From Ga0077527 sp038316355 (GTDB lineage Bacteria > Pseudomonadota > Gammaproteobacteria > Burkholderiales > SG8-41), in the NCBI GenBank assembly GCA_038316355.1, contig JBBQAO010000139.1:1-7017 (forward strand): 7,017 nucleotides of DNA, in the 5' to 3' direction. The position numbers and the translations under genes were made by a program. A model generated the notes under the pieces. That model saw only the letters and a list, made by a program, of their open reading frames with translations, was not told the origin of the DNA and did not search any database. Positions 1 through 6,054 of this stretch are shown in pieces (positions within the stretch are counted from its first letter, which is position 1; every line of letters starts with the position of its first letter).

Positions 1-264
1 TTGGTTATATTTATCTATTCAGTGCGAGCGGCAAACTCAGCGACCTTCCCCCACCCCCGCCCTCTGCTCCGCTTCCAGTGTTCCCTTGTCCCGGAGGGAG
101 ATGGAGAAAACCATCGTCGGGGCAAGCAAACACTTGAAATCGAGTAGCACGGGGGTTGCTCCCTCTCCCTCCGGAACAAGGGAACACTGGAAGCGGAGCA
201 GAGGGCGGGGGTGGGGGAAGGTCGCTGAGTTTGCCGCTCGCACTGAATAGATAAATATAACCAA
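1..264. repeat. Long near-perfect inverted repeat, 100-bp arms
   Basis: Base i pairs with base 265-i. I checked positions 1-100 against 165-264 and found a single mismatch (C90 against A175). Pairing decays over about 101-112/153-164, leaving an unpaired centre of about 40 nt (113-152). The left arm starts at or before base 1, so the true outer edge may lie outside the window. The inner part of the arm (60-92) resembles the repeat at 5907-5939; the outer 50 bp does not. No open reading frame in the element looks like a gene. As RNA or single-stranded DNA it would form a very long hairpin. It could be a mobile palindromic repeat, an inverted duplication of a smaller repeat plus flanking DNA, or an assembly artefact near a contig edge. 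Confidence 0.93.
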
Positions 265-272
265 ATATAACC
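253..272. repeat. 10-bp tandem duplication at the edge of the inverted repeat
   Basis: The decamer AAATATAACC occurs twice back to back (253-262, 263-272). The first copy is inside the right arm of the long inverted repeat and the second runs across its end. Both copies carry TATAAC, and a TTGCCG lies at 231-236, so a weak sigma-70-like promoter toward the downstream plus-strand genes is conceivable. The 19-bp spacing is poor and I do not call it as a promoter. Confidence 0.8.
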
Positions 273-291
273 AGGCGCTACTCATTACAAT

Positions 292-321
292 GCCAGCAGT
301 TCACGAGCCAGCAGTTCACGA
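292..321. repeat. 15-bp exact tandem duplication upstream of the GST gene
   Basis: GCCAGCAGTTCACGA occurs twice with no gap (292-306 and 307-321), ending 16 bp before the preferred start codon of the GST-like gene. If translation began at the in-frame ATG at 290, it would encode the repeated peptide PAVHE-PAVHE, which is not part of any GST fold. I therefore treat it as leader DNA. Confidence 0.9.
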
Positions 322-337
322 ACAACTTCGCATCATC

Positions 338-946
338 ATGAAACTCTACATCACCCCCGGGTCCCCCTACGCGCGCATCGTACGCATCGTTATTCTCGAA
401 AAAGGACTGACGAGCCGGGTCGAGATCATTCCCGCCCGGACACGGGTTGCGGACAGTCCGCACTACCTGATCAATCCATCGGGTCGCGTGCCTTGCCTGA
501 TCCGTGACGACGGTGTCAGGTTGGAGGAATCCGCGCTGATCTGCGCCTGGCTGGATCACCTCGACGGCAAACCGGTTTTTGATCTGCCTGCCGGCGACCT
601 GGCATGGGAGGCGCGCCGTCTTGACGCGCTGGCGAGAAGTATCACTGACGGACTTGCGGTATGGAGCCGTGAGATCGCGCGGACCCCGGATGAACGTTCA
701 CCCACTCTCCTCCAGCACGAAGCGCAGCGCAGCCGGCGCATGGCTGCGCTGTGGGAAAGCGAGATTGAACATCCGTGGATGAATGGCGCACTGAATATGG
801 CGCAGATCACGCTGGCCTGCGGCCTCGGACTCGAAGCGCGCAATCCCGATCTGCACTGGCGACCGGACCACCCGAAGCTGTGTAACTGGTTTGATCGCCT
901 TTCAGCACGCCCCTCATTTGCAGAAACAGCGCCACCGCGCGCATGA
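338..946 (+). CDS. Glutathione S-transferase family protein
   Basis: This is a predicted cytosolic protein of 202 residues, the usual GST length. The N-terminal thioredoxin-fold domain (about 1-78) shows the strand-turn KLYITPGSPYAR, with Ser9 at the position that activates glutathione in bacterial GSTs. It also has NPSGRVP with the family's cis-proline at Pro52, and the glutathione-contacting pair Glu64-Ser65 in EESALI. The rest is the helical C-terminal domain, ending in SARPSFAETAPP, a typical GST tail. An in-frame ATG at 290 would add 16 residues made mostly of a tandem repeat; I prefer the ATG at 338 because the fold begins immediately at KLYIT. No good Shine-Dalgarno sequence precedes either start. 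Family function is conjugation or reduction of electrophiles with glutathione; the substrate is unknown. tspO follows after 34 bp, probably in the same transcript. Confidence 0.9.
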   Translation: MKLYITPGSPYARIVRIVILEKGLTSRVEIIPARTRVADSPHYLINPSGRVPCLIRDDGVRLEESALICAWLDHLDGKPVFDLPAGDLAWEARRLDALARSITDGLAVWSREIARTPDERSPTLLQHEAQRSRRMAALWESEIEHPWMNGALNMAQITLACGLGLEARNPDLHWRPDHPKLCNWFDRLSARPSFAETAPPRA

Positions 947-980
947 TGGGCGACCGGCCTGTCGCCAGATCTTTCAGAGC

Positions 981-1493
981 ATGATGCAAAACACCCGCTC
1001 CCGCTTTTCATTCAGCAAACAACTATTCGGTTTTGCCGGTTGGCTGATTTTGACGTTCGCAGCCGCTGCTCTCGGTGCATTGGCCTCCGCGCAGGCCAAA
1101 ACCTTCTACCTGCAACTGGTACGTCCTGAGTGGGCGCCGCCGGGCTGGCTGTTTGCCCCGGTCTGGACTGCGCTGTATCTGCTGATGGCCATCGCCGCAT
1201 GGCTGGTGTGGCGTGGCCACGGTTTTCGCCGCGCCGGCGGCGCACTGACCCTGTTTGTCGTGCAGCTCGCAGCCAATGCGGTCTGGACCTGGCTGTTTTT
1301 TGTCTGGCATCAGGGTGCGCTGGCGTTTGCCGAGATTCTGCTGCTGTGGCTGCTGATCGCCGGCACCATTGCGGCGTTCTGGCGGCTGCACGTTTTTGCT
1401 GCCGTATTGCTGCTGCCTTACCTGGTCTGGGTCAGTTTCGCATCTGCACTGACATGGGCCACCTGGCAGCTCAATCCCGGGATTCTGGGCTAA
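981..1493 (+). CDS. tspO: TspO/MBR family tryptophan-rich membrane protein
   Basis: A 170-residue protein with five hydrophobic segments (about 13-36, 58-77, 88-108, 113-134, 137-165) and 14 tryptophans, matching the TspO/MBR (translocator protein) family in length and topology. The diagnostic loop WAPPGWLFAPVWT lies at 51-63, NAVWTWLFF at 99-107, and the last helix has PYLVWVSFASALTWATWQLN. TspO proteins bind porphyrins and related ligands in the membrane; in Rhodobacter TspO tunes tetrapyrrole-linked gene expression in response to oxygen, and in other bacteria it is linked to stress. The start is the first of two adjacent ATG codons (981, 984). The same frame is open upstream to 891, but that stretch overlaps the GST gene and is not hydrophobic. 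The Shine-Dalgarno sequence is weak, so translation may depend on the GST gene ahead. The gene converges with the methyltransferase gene. Confidence 0.93.
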   Translation: MMQNTRSRFSFSKQLFGFAGWLILTFAAAALGALASAQAKTFYLQLVRPEWAPPGWLFAPVWTALYLLMAIAAWLVWRGHGFRRAGGALTLFVVQLAANAVWTWLFFVWHQGALAFAEILLLWLLIAGTIAAFWRLHVFAAVLLLPYLVWVSFASALTWATWQLNPGILG

Positions 1494-1502
1494 GCAACAG
1501 GT

Positions 1503-2645
1503 TCAGCGCACCACCAGCCGCCACAAGGCCGTAATCTCCGCCGACCGCGCCACATGCAGCGGATCGGAAGTGTCCTGCGACTTGGGATGCAGCGGCCGCG
1601 CCTCGCTGCGGCTTTTTACTTTCAGCCCCGCGGCATCGATCAGCCCCAGCAGTTCTTCGCGCGTGCGCAGCCCCAGATGCTCGGCGATGTCGGACAGGAT
1701 CAGCCAGCCCTCGCCTTCCGGCTCCAGGTGTTCGGCCAGCCCGGCGAGAAAAGCGCGCAGCATTTTGCCGCCGGCATCGTAAATCGCGCGCTCAATCGGC
1801 GCGCTGGGTGTCGACGGAATCCACGGCGGATTACACACGATCAGCGGCGCGCGGCCTTCGGGGAACATGTCTTTTTCAACGATCTCCACCTGCGCATTGA
1901 ATCCCAGCCGCGAGATGTTCTCGCGCGCGCAGGCCAGCGCGCGGGCATCGGTTTCGGTGGCGATAATTTTGGCAACACCACGCTTCGCCAGTACAGCGGC
2001 GAGTACGCCCGTGCCGGTGCCGATGTCGAAAGCCAGTGTCATCGCGGGCAAGGTTGCCTGCGCCACCAGTTTCACGTATTCGCTGCGGATCGGCGCAAAC
2101 ACGCCGTAGTAGGGATGGATATGCGCACCCAGTGCCGGCACATCCACGCCTTTTTTGCGCCACTCGTGTGCGCCGATCAGGCCCAGCAACTCACGCAGCG
2201 AGGTCACACTCGCCGCACCACCGGGTGCACCCCAGGCTTCGCTGCAGGCCAGCCGCACATCGGGCGCGCGGCTCAGCGGAATGCCGTAATCCGCCTCCAG
2301 CGGGATCAGCAGCATGGACAGGGTATGCGCGCGCTGCGCCTGCGTCTGGCGATGGCGGTGGAAGGCCGCGCCGGGTGTCGCGTCGGGCTCCGCCTGTTTG
2401 CGCCGCACCTTGCGCGGCCGGTCGATGCGGCGCATCAGTGCCTGCAACATCTGGCGTGCGTTCTGGAAGTCACTGCGCCACAACAGCCCGGTGCCTTCGG
2501 CGGCGAGGCGGTATGCCGAGTCGGCAGTCATCGTGTCGTCAGCGACCACAACGCGTTTCGGCGGCGTGGCGCCGCTTTCAGAGCGCCAGCGCGCCGAGCG
2601 ATCTTCGCTGCCGTCGTTAAAATGGATTTGCGGATATTCGGTCAA
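1503..2645 (-). CDS. Class I SAM-dependent methyltransferase (NPPW type), probable TTG start
   Basis: A 380-residue protein with a Rossmann-type methyltransferase domain in its C-terminal half. Motif I DIGTGTG (207-213) binds S-adenosylmethionine, ATETDA follows as the acidic end of strand 2, and NPPW (272-275) is the catalytic motif of enzymes that methylate planar nitrogens (the PrmC/RsmC/TrmN6 group). The N-terminal half (about 1-190) is less familiar and ends in HPYYGVFAPIRSEY just before motif I, so the target (protein, rRNA, tRNA or small molecule) is open. Start choice: the frame is open to 2780, but the upstream part runs through an intrinsic terminator (2731-2752). The TTG at 2645 has GGAAAG 7 bp upstream and begins TEYPQIHFNDGSE, which looks like a real N-terminus. 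Alternatives are ATG at 2711 (402 aa) and ATG at 2531 (342 aa). The stop codon is 9 bp from that of tspO, on opposite strands. Confidence 0.88.
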   Translation of the reverse strand: MTEYPQIHFNDGSEDRSARWRSESGATPPKRVVVADDTMTADSAYRLAAEGTGLLWRSDFQNARQMLQALMRRIDRPRKVRRKQAEPDATPGAAFHRHRQTQAQRAHTLSMLLIPLEADYGIPLSRAPDVRLACSEAWGAPGGAASVTSLRELLGLIGAHEWRKKGVDVPALGAHIHPYYGVFAPIRSEYVKLVAQATLPAMTLAFDIGTGTGVLAAVLAKRGVAKIIATETDARALACARENISRLGFNAQVEIVEKDMFPEGRAPLIVCNPPWIPSTPSAPIERAIYDAGGKMLRAFLAGLAEHLEPEGEGWLILSDIAEHLGLRTREELLGLIDAAGLKVKSRSEARPLHPKSQDTSDPLHVARSAEITALWRLVVR

Positions 2646-2706
2646 GGGAAAACTTTCCGCCGGTGGACACCGGCCAGCCGCAGGCACGATACGCGCCGCG
2701 GCCCCG

Positions 2707-2715
2707 AGCATAACA
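2707..2715 (-). promoter_or_regulatory. Possible extended -10 promoter element for the methyltransferase gene
   Basis: On the minus strand the sequence reads TGTTATGCT, an extended -10 motif (TG, one base, then TATGCT). It lies between the upstream terminator and the proposed TTG start and would give a leader of about 50 nt. There is no good -35 hexamer. The ATG inside this motif is the alternative start at 2711, which could not be used by a transcript starting here. Confidence 0.25.
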
Positions 2716-2730
2716 GGACACGGGACTGAT

Positions 2731-2752
2731 AAAAAAAGGGCCGGACGGCCCC
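2731..2752 (-). terminator. Intrinsic terminator, minus strand
   Basis: On the minus strand a GC-only stem, GGGCC pairing with GGCCC (2747-2751 with 2738-2742) around a 4-nt loop, is followed directly by seven T residues (2737-2731). This is a textbook Rho-independent terminator. It lies about 160 bp beyond the stop codon of the binding-protein gene at 2914-3900, with the CCGTTCG repeat between, and separates that gene from the methyltransferase gene. Confidence 0.85.
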
Positions 2753-2784
2753 TGTTAATTATTGATTTTACGGAATGCATGACC

Positions 2785-2865
2785 CCGTTCGGGCCGGGCC
2801 TGTCGAAGCCCAGCCGCCCATCGACAAGCCTGTCCCGGGCATGTCGAAGGGCTCAGGGCGAACGG
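2785..2865. repeat. CCGTTCG-type intergenic repeat pair (inverted)
   Basis: The segment begins CCGTTCG and ends CGAACGG. It contains a unit with CCTGTCGAAG on the left and a clearer unit, TGTCGAAGGGCTCAGGGCG, on the right in the opposite orientation. An inner pair TCGACA (2821-2826) and TGTCGA (2842-2847) is also inverted. From general knowledge, this matches the dispersed intergenic repeat resembling CCGTTCGCCCTGAGCCTGTCGAAGG that is common in betaproteobacterial and related genomes. The left copy has diverged more than the right. It lies in the 3' untranslated region of the binding-protein gene, upstream of the terminator at 2731-2752. Confidence 0.75.
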
Positions 2866-2913
2866 AATTGATTGGCTGGCAATCATGAAAATACTGACCG
2901 TTACCGGGCGGCG

Positions 2914-3900
2914 TTATTTCGCCAGCCCGAGATCGACCAGCACCGCTTTCATCGAAGCATAATCCTGCTCAAGATCCTTGGTGAATTGAGCGCTGCCGGT
3001 GAACACGTTCGACCAGATGTTCTTCTCCAGTTCCTCTTTCCATTCCGGCGCTTCAGTGGCTTTGCGCAACACGCCTTCCCAGTACGCCAGTTGCTGCGGC
3101 GTCAGGCCCTTGGGCGCAAATATCGAGCGCCACGCGCCGAAGGTGAAATCCGCGCCCTGTTCCTTCCAGGTCGGCACGCCGGAAAACGCACCGGGGAAAC
3201 GCTGCGCCGAAGTGATGCCAATCACGCGCAACCGGCCCGCAGCGACATGCGATGCAACATTGCCGGCAGCCGTGGTCACCAGATCGACATGTCCGCCCAG
3301 CAGATTGGTTACCGCGTCAGCCGAACCCTTGAACGCCACCACTTTCAGGTCGCGTGCATTGCCGCCGATGGTTTTCATCAGCACGCCGGCAGCGATATGG
3401 TTATGGCTGCCGAGCAGCGGCGAAAAGGCAATGGACACTGATTTCGGATCCTTGCGCAGGCGGTCGATCAGGTCCTTGCCGGTTTTGATATCGGAAGTGG
3501 CGTTTACCGCAAACACCGTGTAATCGTCGAACAGTGACGCCACGGCGGTGAGGTCGGTGTGGCGCAGCGTGCTGGAACCGACAATGTGGTTGGTGAGGAT
3601 GGCCGGTCCGGCGACCACCAGGTAATGCGGATCGGCGTTGCGTTGCTGCACATAGGTATACGCGATGCTGCCACCACCGCCTGACCGGTTGTTGATGCTC
3701 AGCGACACCGGCAGCAGCTTGTTGGCCAGAATGATGCGCTCAAGACTGCGTGCAGTTTTGTCGTTGCTGCCGCCCGGCGGATTGGGCACGACGATTTCGA
3801 CGTTTTTGCTCGGAGACCAGGTTTGTGCGCCGGCAACTGCGGCGACTCCGGCCAGTACTGCGGCAATACCGAATTGCGAGAATGCACGTGCATATGGCAT
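2914..3900 (-). CDS. TctC/Bug-family periplasmic binding protein (divergent copy)
   Basis: A 328-residue protein, normal length for the tripartite tricarboxylate transporter receptor (TctC/Bug) family. A signal peptide is evident: MPYAR, hydrophobic residues about 10-22, and a likely cleavage site AGA|QTW after residue 25. The first ligand-loop motif is PNPPGGSNDKTAR (39-51), with the family's PPGG; the second region is INNRSGGGGSIAYTYV (69-84), a glycine-rich variant of the usual NRxGAGG. The later GVPTWKEQG (241-249) and FAPKGLTPQQL (261-271) fit the family's C-terminal half. The start at 3900 is chosen over an ATG at 3927 because GAGGAG lies 6 bp upstream and the signal peptide begins there. 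Proteins of this family bind carboxylates and similar small solutes in the periplasm; the ligand here is unknown. No TctA or TctB membrane subunit is nearby, which is common for this family. Confidence 0.93.
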   Translation of the reverse strand: MPYARAFSQFGIAAVLAGVAAVAGAQTWSPSKNVEIVVPNPPGGSNDKTARSLERIILANKLLPVSLSINNRSGGGGSIAYTYVQQRNADPHYLVVAGPAILTNHIVGSSTLRHTDLTAVASLFDDYTVFAVNATSDIKTGKDLIDRLRKDPKSVSIAFSPLLGSHNHIAAGVLMKTIGGNARDLKVVAFKGSADAVTNLLGGHVDLVTTAAGNVASHVAAGRLRVIGITSAQRFPGAFSGVPTWKEQGADFTFGAWRSIFAPKGLTPQQLAYWEGVLRKATEAPEWKEELEKNIWSNVFTGSAQFTKDLEQDYASMKAVLVDLGLAK

Positions 3901-3967
3901 GACTTTCTCCTCTGGTTCCTGCATCAATCATCACGGAAGGGCTGTGGTCCTTCCCCCGCTTGCCTAT

Positions 3968-3997
3968 TACAGATTCACTGCATACAGATTCACTGCA
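3968..3997. repeat. 15-bp exact tandem duplication upstream of the binding-protein gene
   Basis: TACAGATTCACTGCA occurs twice with no gap (3968-3982, 3983-3997). It lies 68-97 bp upstream of the start codon at 3900, inside the 145-bp gap that should hold the promoter of that gene. Two direct copies could be a transcription-factor operator, or simply a slippage duplication. The leader between repeat and gene also contains a 6-bp stem, GGAAGG (3935-3940) with CCTTCC (3949-3954). I see no convincing -35/-10 pair. Confidence 0.9.
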
Positions 3998-4026
3998 AAA
4001 AACTCTCTGCGGCTTTGCCAGGCCAC
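3997..4026 (-). terminator. Possible weak terminator after the DUF2189 gene
   Basis: On the minus strand, GTGGC (4026-4022) can pair with GCCGC (4013-4009), including one G-T wobble, around an 8-nt loop. After six further bases comes a run of six T (4002-3997). The position, just beyond the stop of the DUF2189 gene, is right for a terminator. The stem is short and set back from the T-run, so this is tentative. Confidence 0.3.
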
Positions 4027-4045
4027 GGCATTGCCGTACGACTGG

Positions 4046-4849
4046 CTACGCGACGCCGTTGGCCGGCCAGGCACTGGCGTCTATCGTTTCGCGATAGGCG
4101 TGCCAGGTGGCATGGCCCAGTACCGGAATGGTCACCGCGAGCCCGATCAGCGCAGTCGCAAAGCCGATGGCGGTCAGGCCGACGATCAGCAGGACCCAGA
4201 CCGCCATCGCGGACTTGTTGCGCAGCACCGCATTCACGCTGGTGACGATGGCGGTCACGGCATCGGCTTCACGGTCGCACATCATCGGCAGCGAGAACGC
4301 ACTGAACAGGAACGTCAGCAGCGCAAAAATCGAGCCTACCGCCGAGCCGATGACCAGAAACATCGCGAGTTGCCGCCAGTCCGCGCCGCCGTCCGCAGGA
4401 AAAAACACATGCACCATCGACCCCGCGCGCGCCCACACCAGGAACAGCACCAGCAGCGCGAGCGCAAACACCATGATGTTGCCCAGCGACTTGCGCTGTT
4501 CACCGAAACAGCGCAACAGGGACGGCGTCACGCCGCGTTCGAGCTGACGGCTGATCGAATACAGGCCCAGTGCCAGTACCGGCGCTACAAATACGAAGCC
4601 GGAGAGCAACGCCAACGCCGCCCAGTAACCGCCGACCTTGAGTCCGATACCCGTGACTATCCACGAAAGAATGACGATGACGATACCGTAGCTGAGACTT
4701 TGTTTCGGCGCGCGCCTGAAATCGGCCCAGCCCTTGCGCACCCAGTTCAGCGGCATACCGGTGTGCAATTGATGAAACGGCGCCGCAAAGGGCAGAGGCG
4801 CCGCCGGGTCGACCCTGTCCCGGGACAACGGGTCTTCAGTCTTGGTCAT
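4046..4849 (-). CDS. DUF2189 integral membrane protein
   Basis: A 267-residue membrane protein of the DUF2189 family. After a hydrophilic N-terminus comes the family's LHTGMPLNWVRKGWADFRR (28-46), followed by hydrophobic segments at about 53-70, 76-97, 125-141, 161-187 and 214-245 (the last perhaps two helices). Other family signatures are ALGLYSISRQLERG (93-106), LPMMCDREADAVTAIVTSV (187-205) and the tail GHATWHAYRETID (245-257). The biochemical role of DUF2189 is not known; some members sit near cytochrome or respiratory genes, but nothing here shows that. The ATG at 4849 is preceded by the purine-rich AAGAAGAG. The gene lies 33 bp behind the binding-protein gene at 4883-5851 on the same strand, with no terminator between, so co-transcription is likely. 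That linkage may be convenience rather than function. Confidence 0.9.
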   Translation of the reverse strand: MTKTEDPLSRDRVDPAAPLPFAAPFHQLHTGMPLNWVRKGWADFRRAPKQSLSYGIVIVILSWIVTGIGLKVGGYWAALALLSGFVFVAPVLALGLYSISRQLERGVTPSLLRCFGEQRKSLGNIMVFALALLVLFLVWARAGSMVHVFFPADGGADWRQLAMFLVIGSAVGSIFALLTFLFSAFSLPMMCDREADAVTAIVTSVNAVLRNKSAMAVWVLLIVGLTAIGFATALIGLAVTIPVLGHATWHAYRETIDASAWPANGVA

Positions 4850-4882
4850 TGGCTCTTCTTTGCGCAGTGCACTTTGCCGGAA

Positions 4883-5851
4883 TCATTCGGCCTTGATGCC
4901 TGCCTCAGTGATGATCTTGGCCCACTTGGCAATTTCATCGCGGATGAATGTGGTGAACTGTGCCGGCGTGTTACCGACGGCTTCGAATCCGTGGCTGAGC
5001 AGCGACTGTTTCACCTCAGGCTGGCTCAGCACGGCAGACAAATCTTTCTGGAACTTCTCGGTGATCGCCGCCGGCACGCCCGCCGCTGTCACCAGCCCGC
5101 CCCACTGCGTGACCTCAAAACCCGGAACTCCCGCCTCCGCCACGGTCGGCATTTCGGGAAACATCACCGAGCGGCCGGTGGTAGTCACTGCCAGCGGCCG
5201 TAGCCGGTTGGCCTTGATCTGCGGCAGCACCGAAGGAATGTTCGGGAACATCAACTGCACCTGCCCGCTGACCAGGTCGACGATCGCCGGCGGCTGCCCC
5301 TTGTAGGGAACGTGGACGATACGCGTCCTGGTTGCCGACTTGAACAGTTCGGCCGCCATGTGCGCGGAAGCACCGATGCCAGAGGAAGCGTAGTTCAACT
5401 GGTCCGGCTGCGCCTTCGCCAGAGCCACCAGTTCGCGCACGCTTTTCGCCGGCAACGAGGGATGCACCACCAGCATCAATGGCGATGACGACACCAGCGT
5501 GATCGGCGCGAAGTCCTTGACCGGATCGAACAAGGGCTTGCGCGTGAGGCTGGGATAGGTGGTGAAAGTTGCCGGCACCAGAACCACGGTATAGCCGTCG
5601 GGCGCCGCACGTGCCGCCATCTCGGTGCCGAGGTTGCCGCCCGCACCGGCCCGGTTGTCGATGATCACTTGCTGTCCCCAGCGCTCGGCGAGTTTCTGGC
5701 CGATCACCCGCGACGAAATGTCCGCCGCACCGCCCGGCGGGAAAGGCACGATCCAGCGCACCGGTTTTGTCGGGAAATTCTGTGCGGTTGCCGACAGGGG
5801 CTGTAGTACCAGCAACAGTCCGACCAACATCGTTCCCAAGCTCGTGCGCAT
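4883..5851 (-). CDS. TctC/Bug-family periplasmic binding protein
   Basis: A 322-residue canonical TctC/Bug receptor. The signal peptide is MRTSL plus a hydrophobic core, with cleavage likely at ATA|QNF after residue 23. Family motifs appear in order: YPTKP-like FPTKPVRWIVPFPPGGAAD (26-44) whose PPGG loop and Asp44 line the ligand site; IIDNRAGAGGNLG (63-75); ARAAPDGYT (80-88); LNYASSGIGASAHMAAELF (152-170); HVPYKGQPPAIVDLVSGQV (180-198); and FPEMPTVAEAGVPGFE (231-246). It captures a small organic acid or related solute in the periplasm; the ligand cannot be inferred. The start is the ATG at 5851 rather than the adjacent GTG at 5854, because GGAGGAG ends only 2 bp before the GTG but 5 bp before the ATG. 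It shares only the general family pattern with the receptor at 2914-3900, so the two are not a recent duplication. Confidence 0.95.
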   Translation of the reverse strand: MRTSLGTMLVGLLLVLQPLSATAQNFPTKPVRWIVPFPPGGAADISSRVIGQKLAERWGQQVIIDNRAGAGGNLGTEMAARAAPDGYTVVLVPATFTTYPSLTRKPLFDPVKDFAPITLVSSSPLMLVVHPSLPAKSVRELVALAKAQPDQLNYASSGIGASAHMAAELFKSATRTRIVHVPYKGQPPAIVDLVSGQVQLMFPNIPSVLPQIKANRLRPLAVTTTGRSVMFPEMPTVAEAGVPGFEVTQWGGLVTAAGVPAAITEKFQKDLSAVLSQPEVKQSLLSHGFEAVGNTPAQFTTFIRDEIAKWAKIITEAGIKAE

Positions 5852-5856
5852 CACAT

Positions 5857-5863
5857 CTCCTCC
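5857..5863 (-). promoter_or_regulatory. Strong Shine-Dalgarno sequence that decides the start at 5851
   Basis: The minus strand reads GGAGGAG, then AT, GTG, ATG. The 5-bp spacing to the ATG is workable, whereas 2 bp to the GTG is too close. The start is therefore placed at the ATG. Confidence 0.7.
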
Positions 5864-5945
5864 GGAATTTATTTTGAGAGCGCCTGACTAAATGACTCTT
5901 TGTTGCCCCTCTGCTTCGCCCCAAGTGTTCCCTTGACCCCAGCCC

Positions 5946-5969
5946 TCTCCCCGCCAGCAGGCGGGGAGA
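5946..5969. repeat. Small hairpin nested in the left arm
   Basis: A 10-bp perfect stem, TCTCCCCGCC (5946-5955) with GGCGGGGAGA (5960-5969), closes on a 4-nt loop AGCA. It belongs to the CCCTCTCCCC/GGGGAGAGGG palindrome type that recurs between genes in many proteobacteria. Confidence 0.85.
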
Positions 5970-6054
5970 AGGGAAATTTCACTTTACCATTCGATATAAC
6001 CAATTGTTTTATAAATATTTTTTAATAAAAAGAGTGCGTAACAAAATGAAAACT

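Noticed and set aside
37..285. Short open frame across the left inverted repeat
   Set aside because: It exists only because the palindrome lacks stops in one frame. The peptide mirrors the repeat and shows no protein features.
1..321. CRISPR array or repeat cluster
   Set aside because: The repeats are one inverted pair and two-copy tandem duplications with no spacers, and no cas gene is present.
290..337. N-terminal extension of the GST-like protein from an upstream ATG
   Set aside because: The extra 16 residues come from the 15-bp tandem duplication, the GST fold starts directly at the ATG at 338, and there is no ribosome site at 290.
1494..1502. Bidirectional terminator between tspO and the methyltransferase gene
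   Set aside because: Only 9 bp separate the convergent stop codons, and I see no hairpin with a T-run there.
1554..2729. Plus-strand open frame of 391 codons
   Set aside because: It is entirely antisense to the methyltransferase gene, whose motifs are clear. Its translation is low-complexity Arg/Ala/Gln sequence without a family match.
3665..5203. Plus-strand open frame of 512 codons, the longest in the window
   Set aside because: It runs antisense through two well-recognised minus-strand genes and part of a third, is rich in Arg, Gln and His, and has no recognisable domain: a shadow frame caused by high GC.
5115..5924. Minus-strand open frame of 269 codons overlapping the receptor gene
   Set aside because: It is an out-of-frame shadow of the TctC/Bug gene at 4883-5851, without its own motifs.
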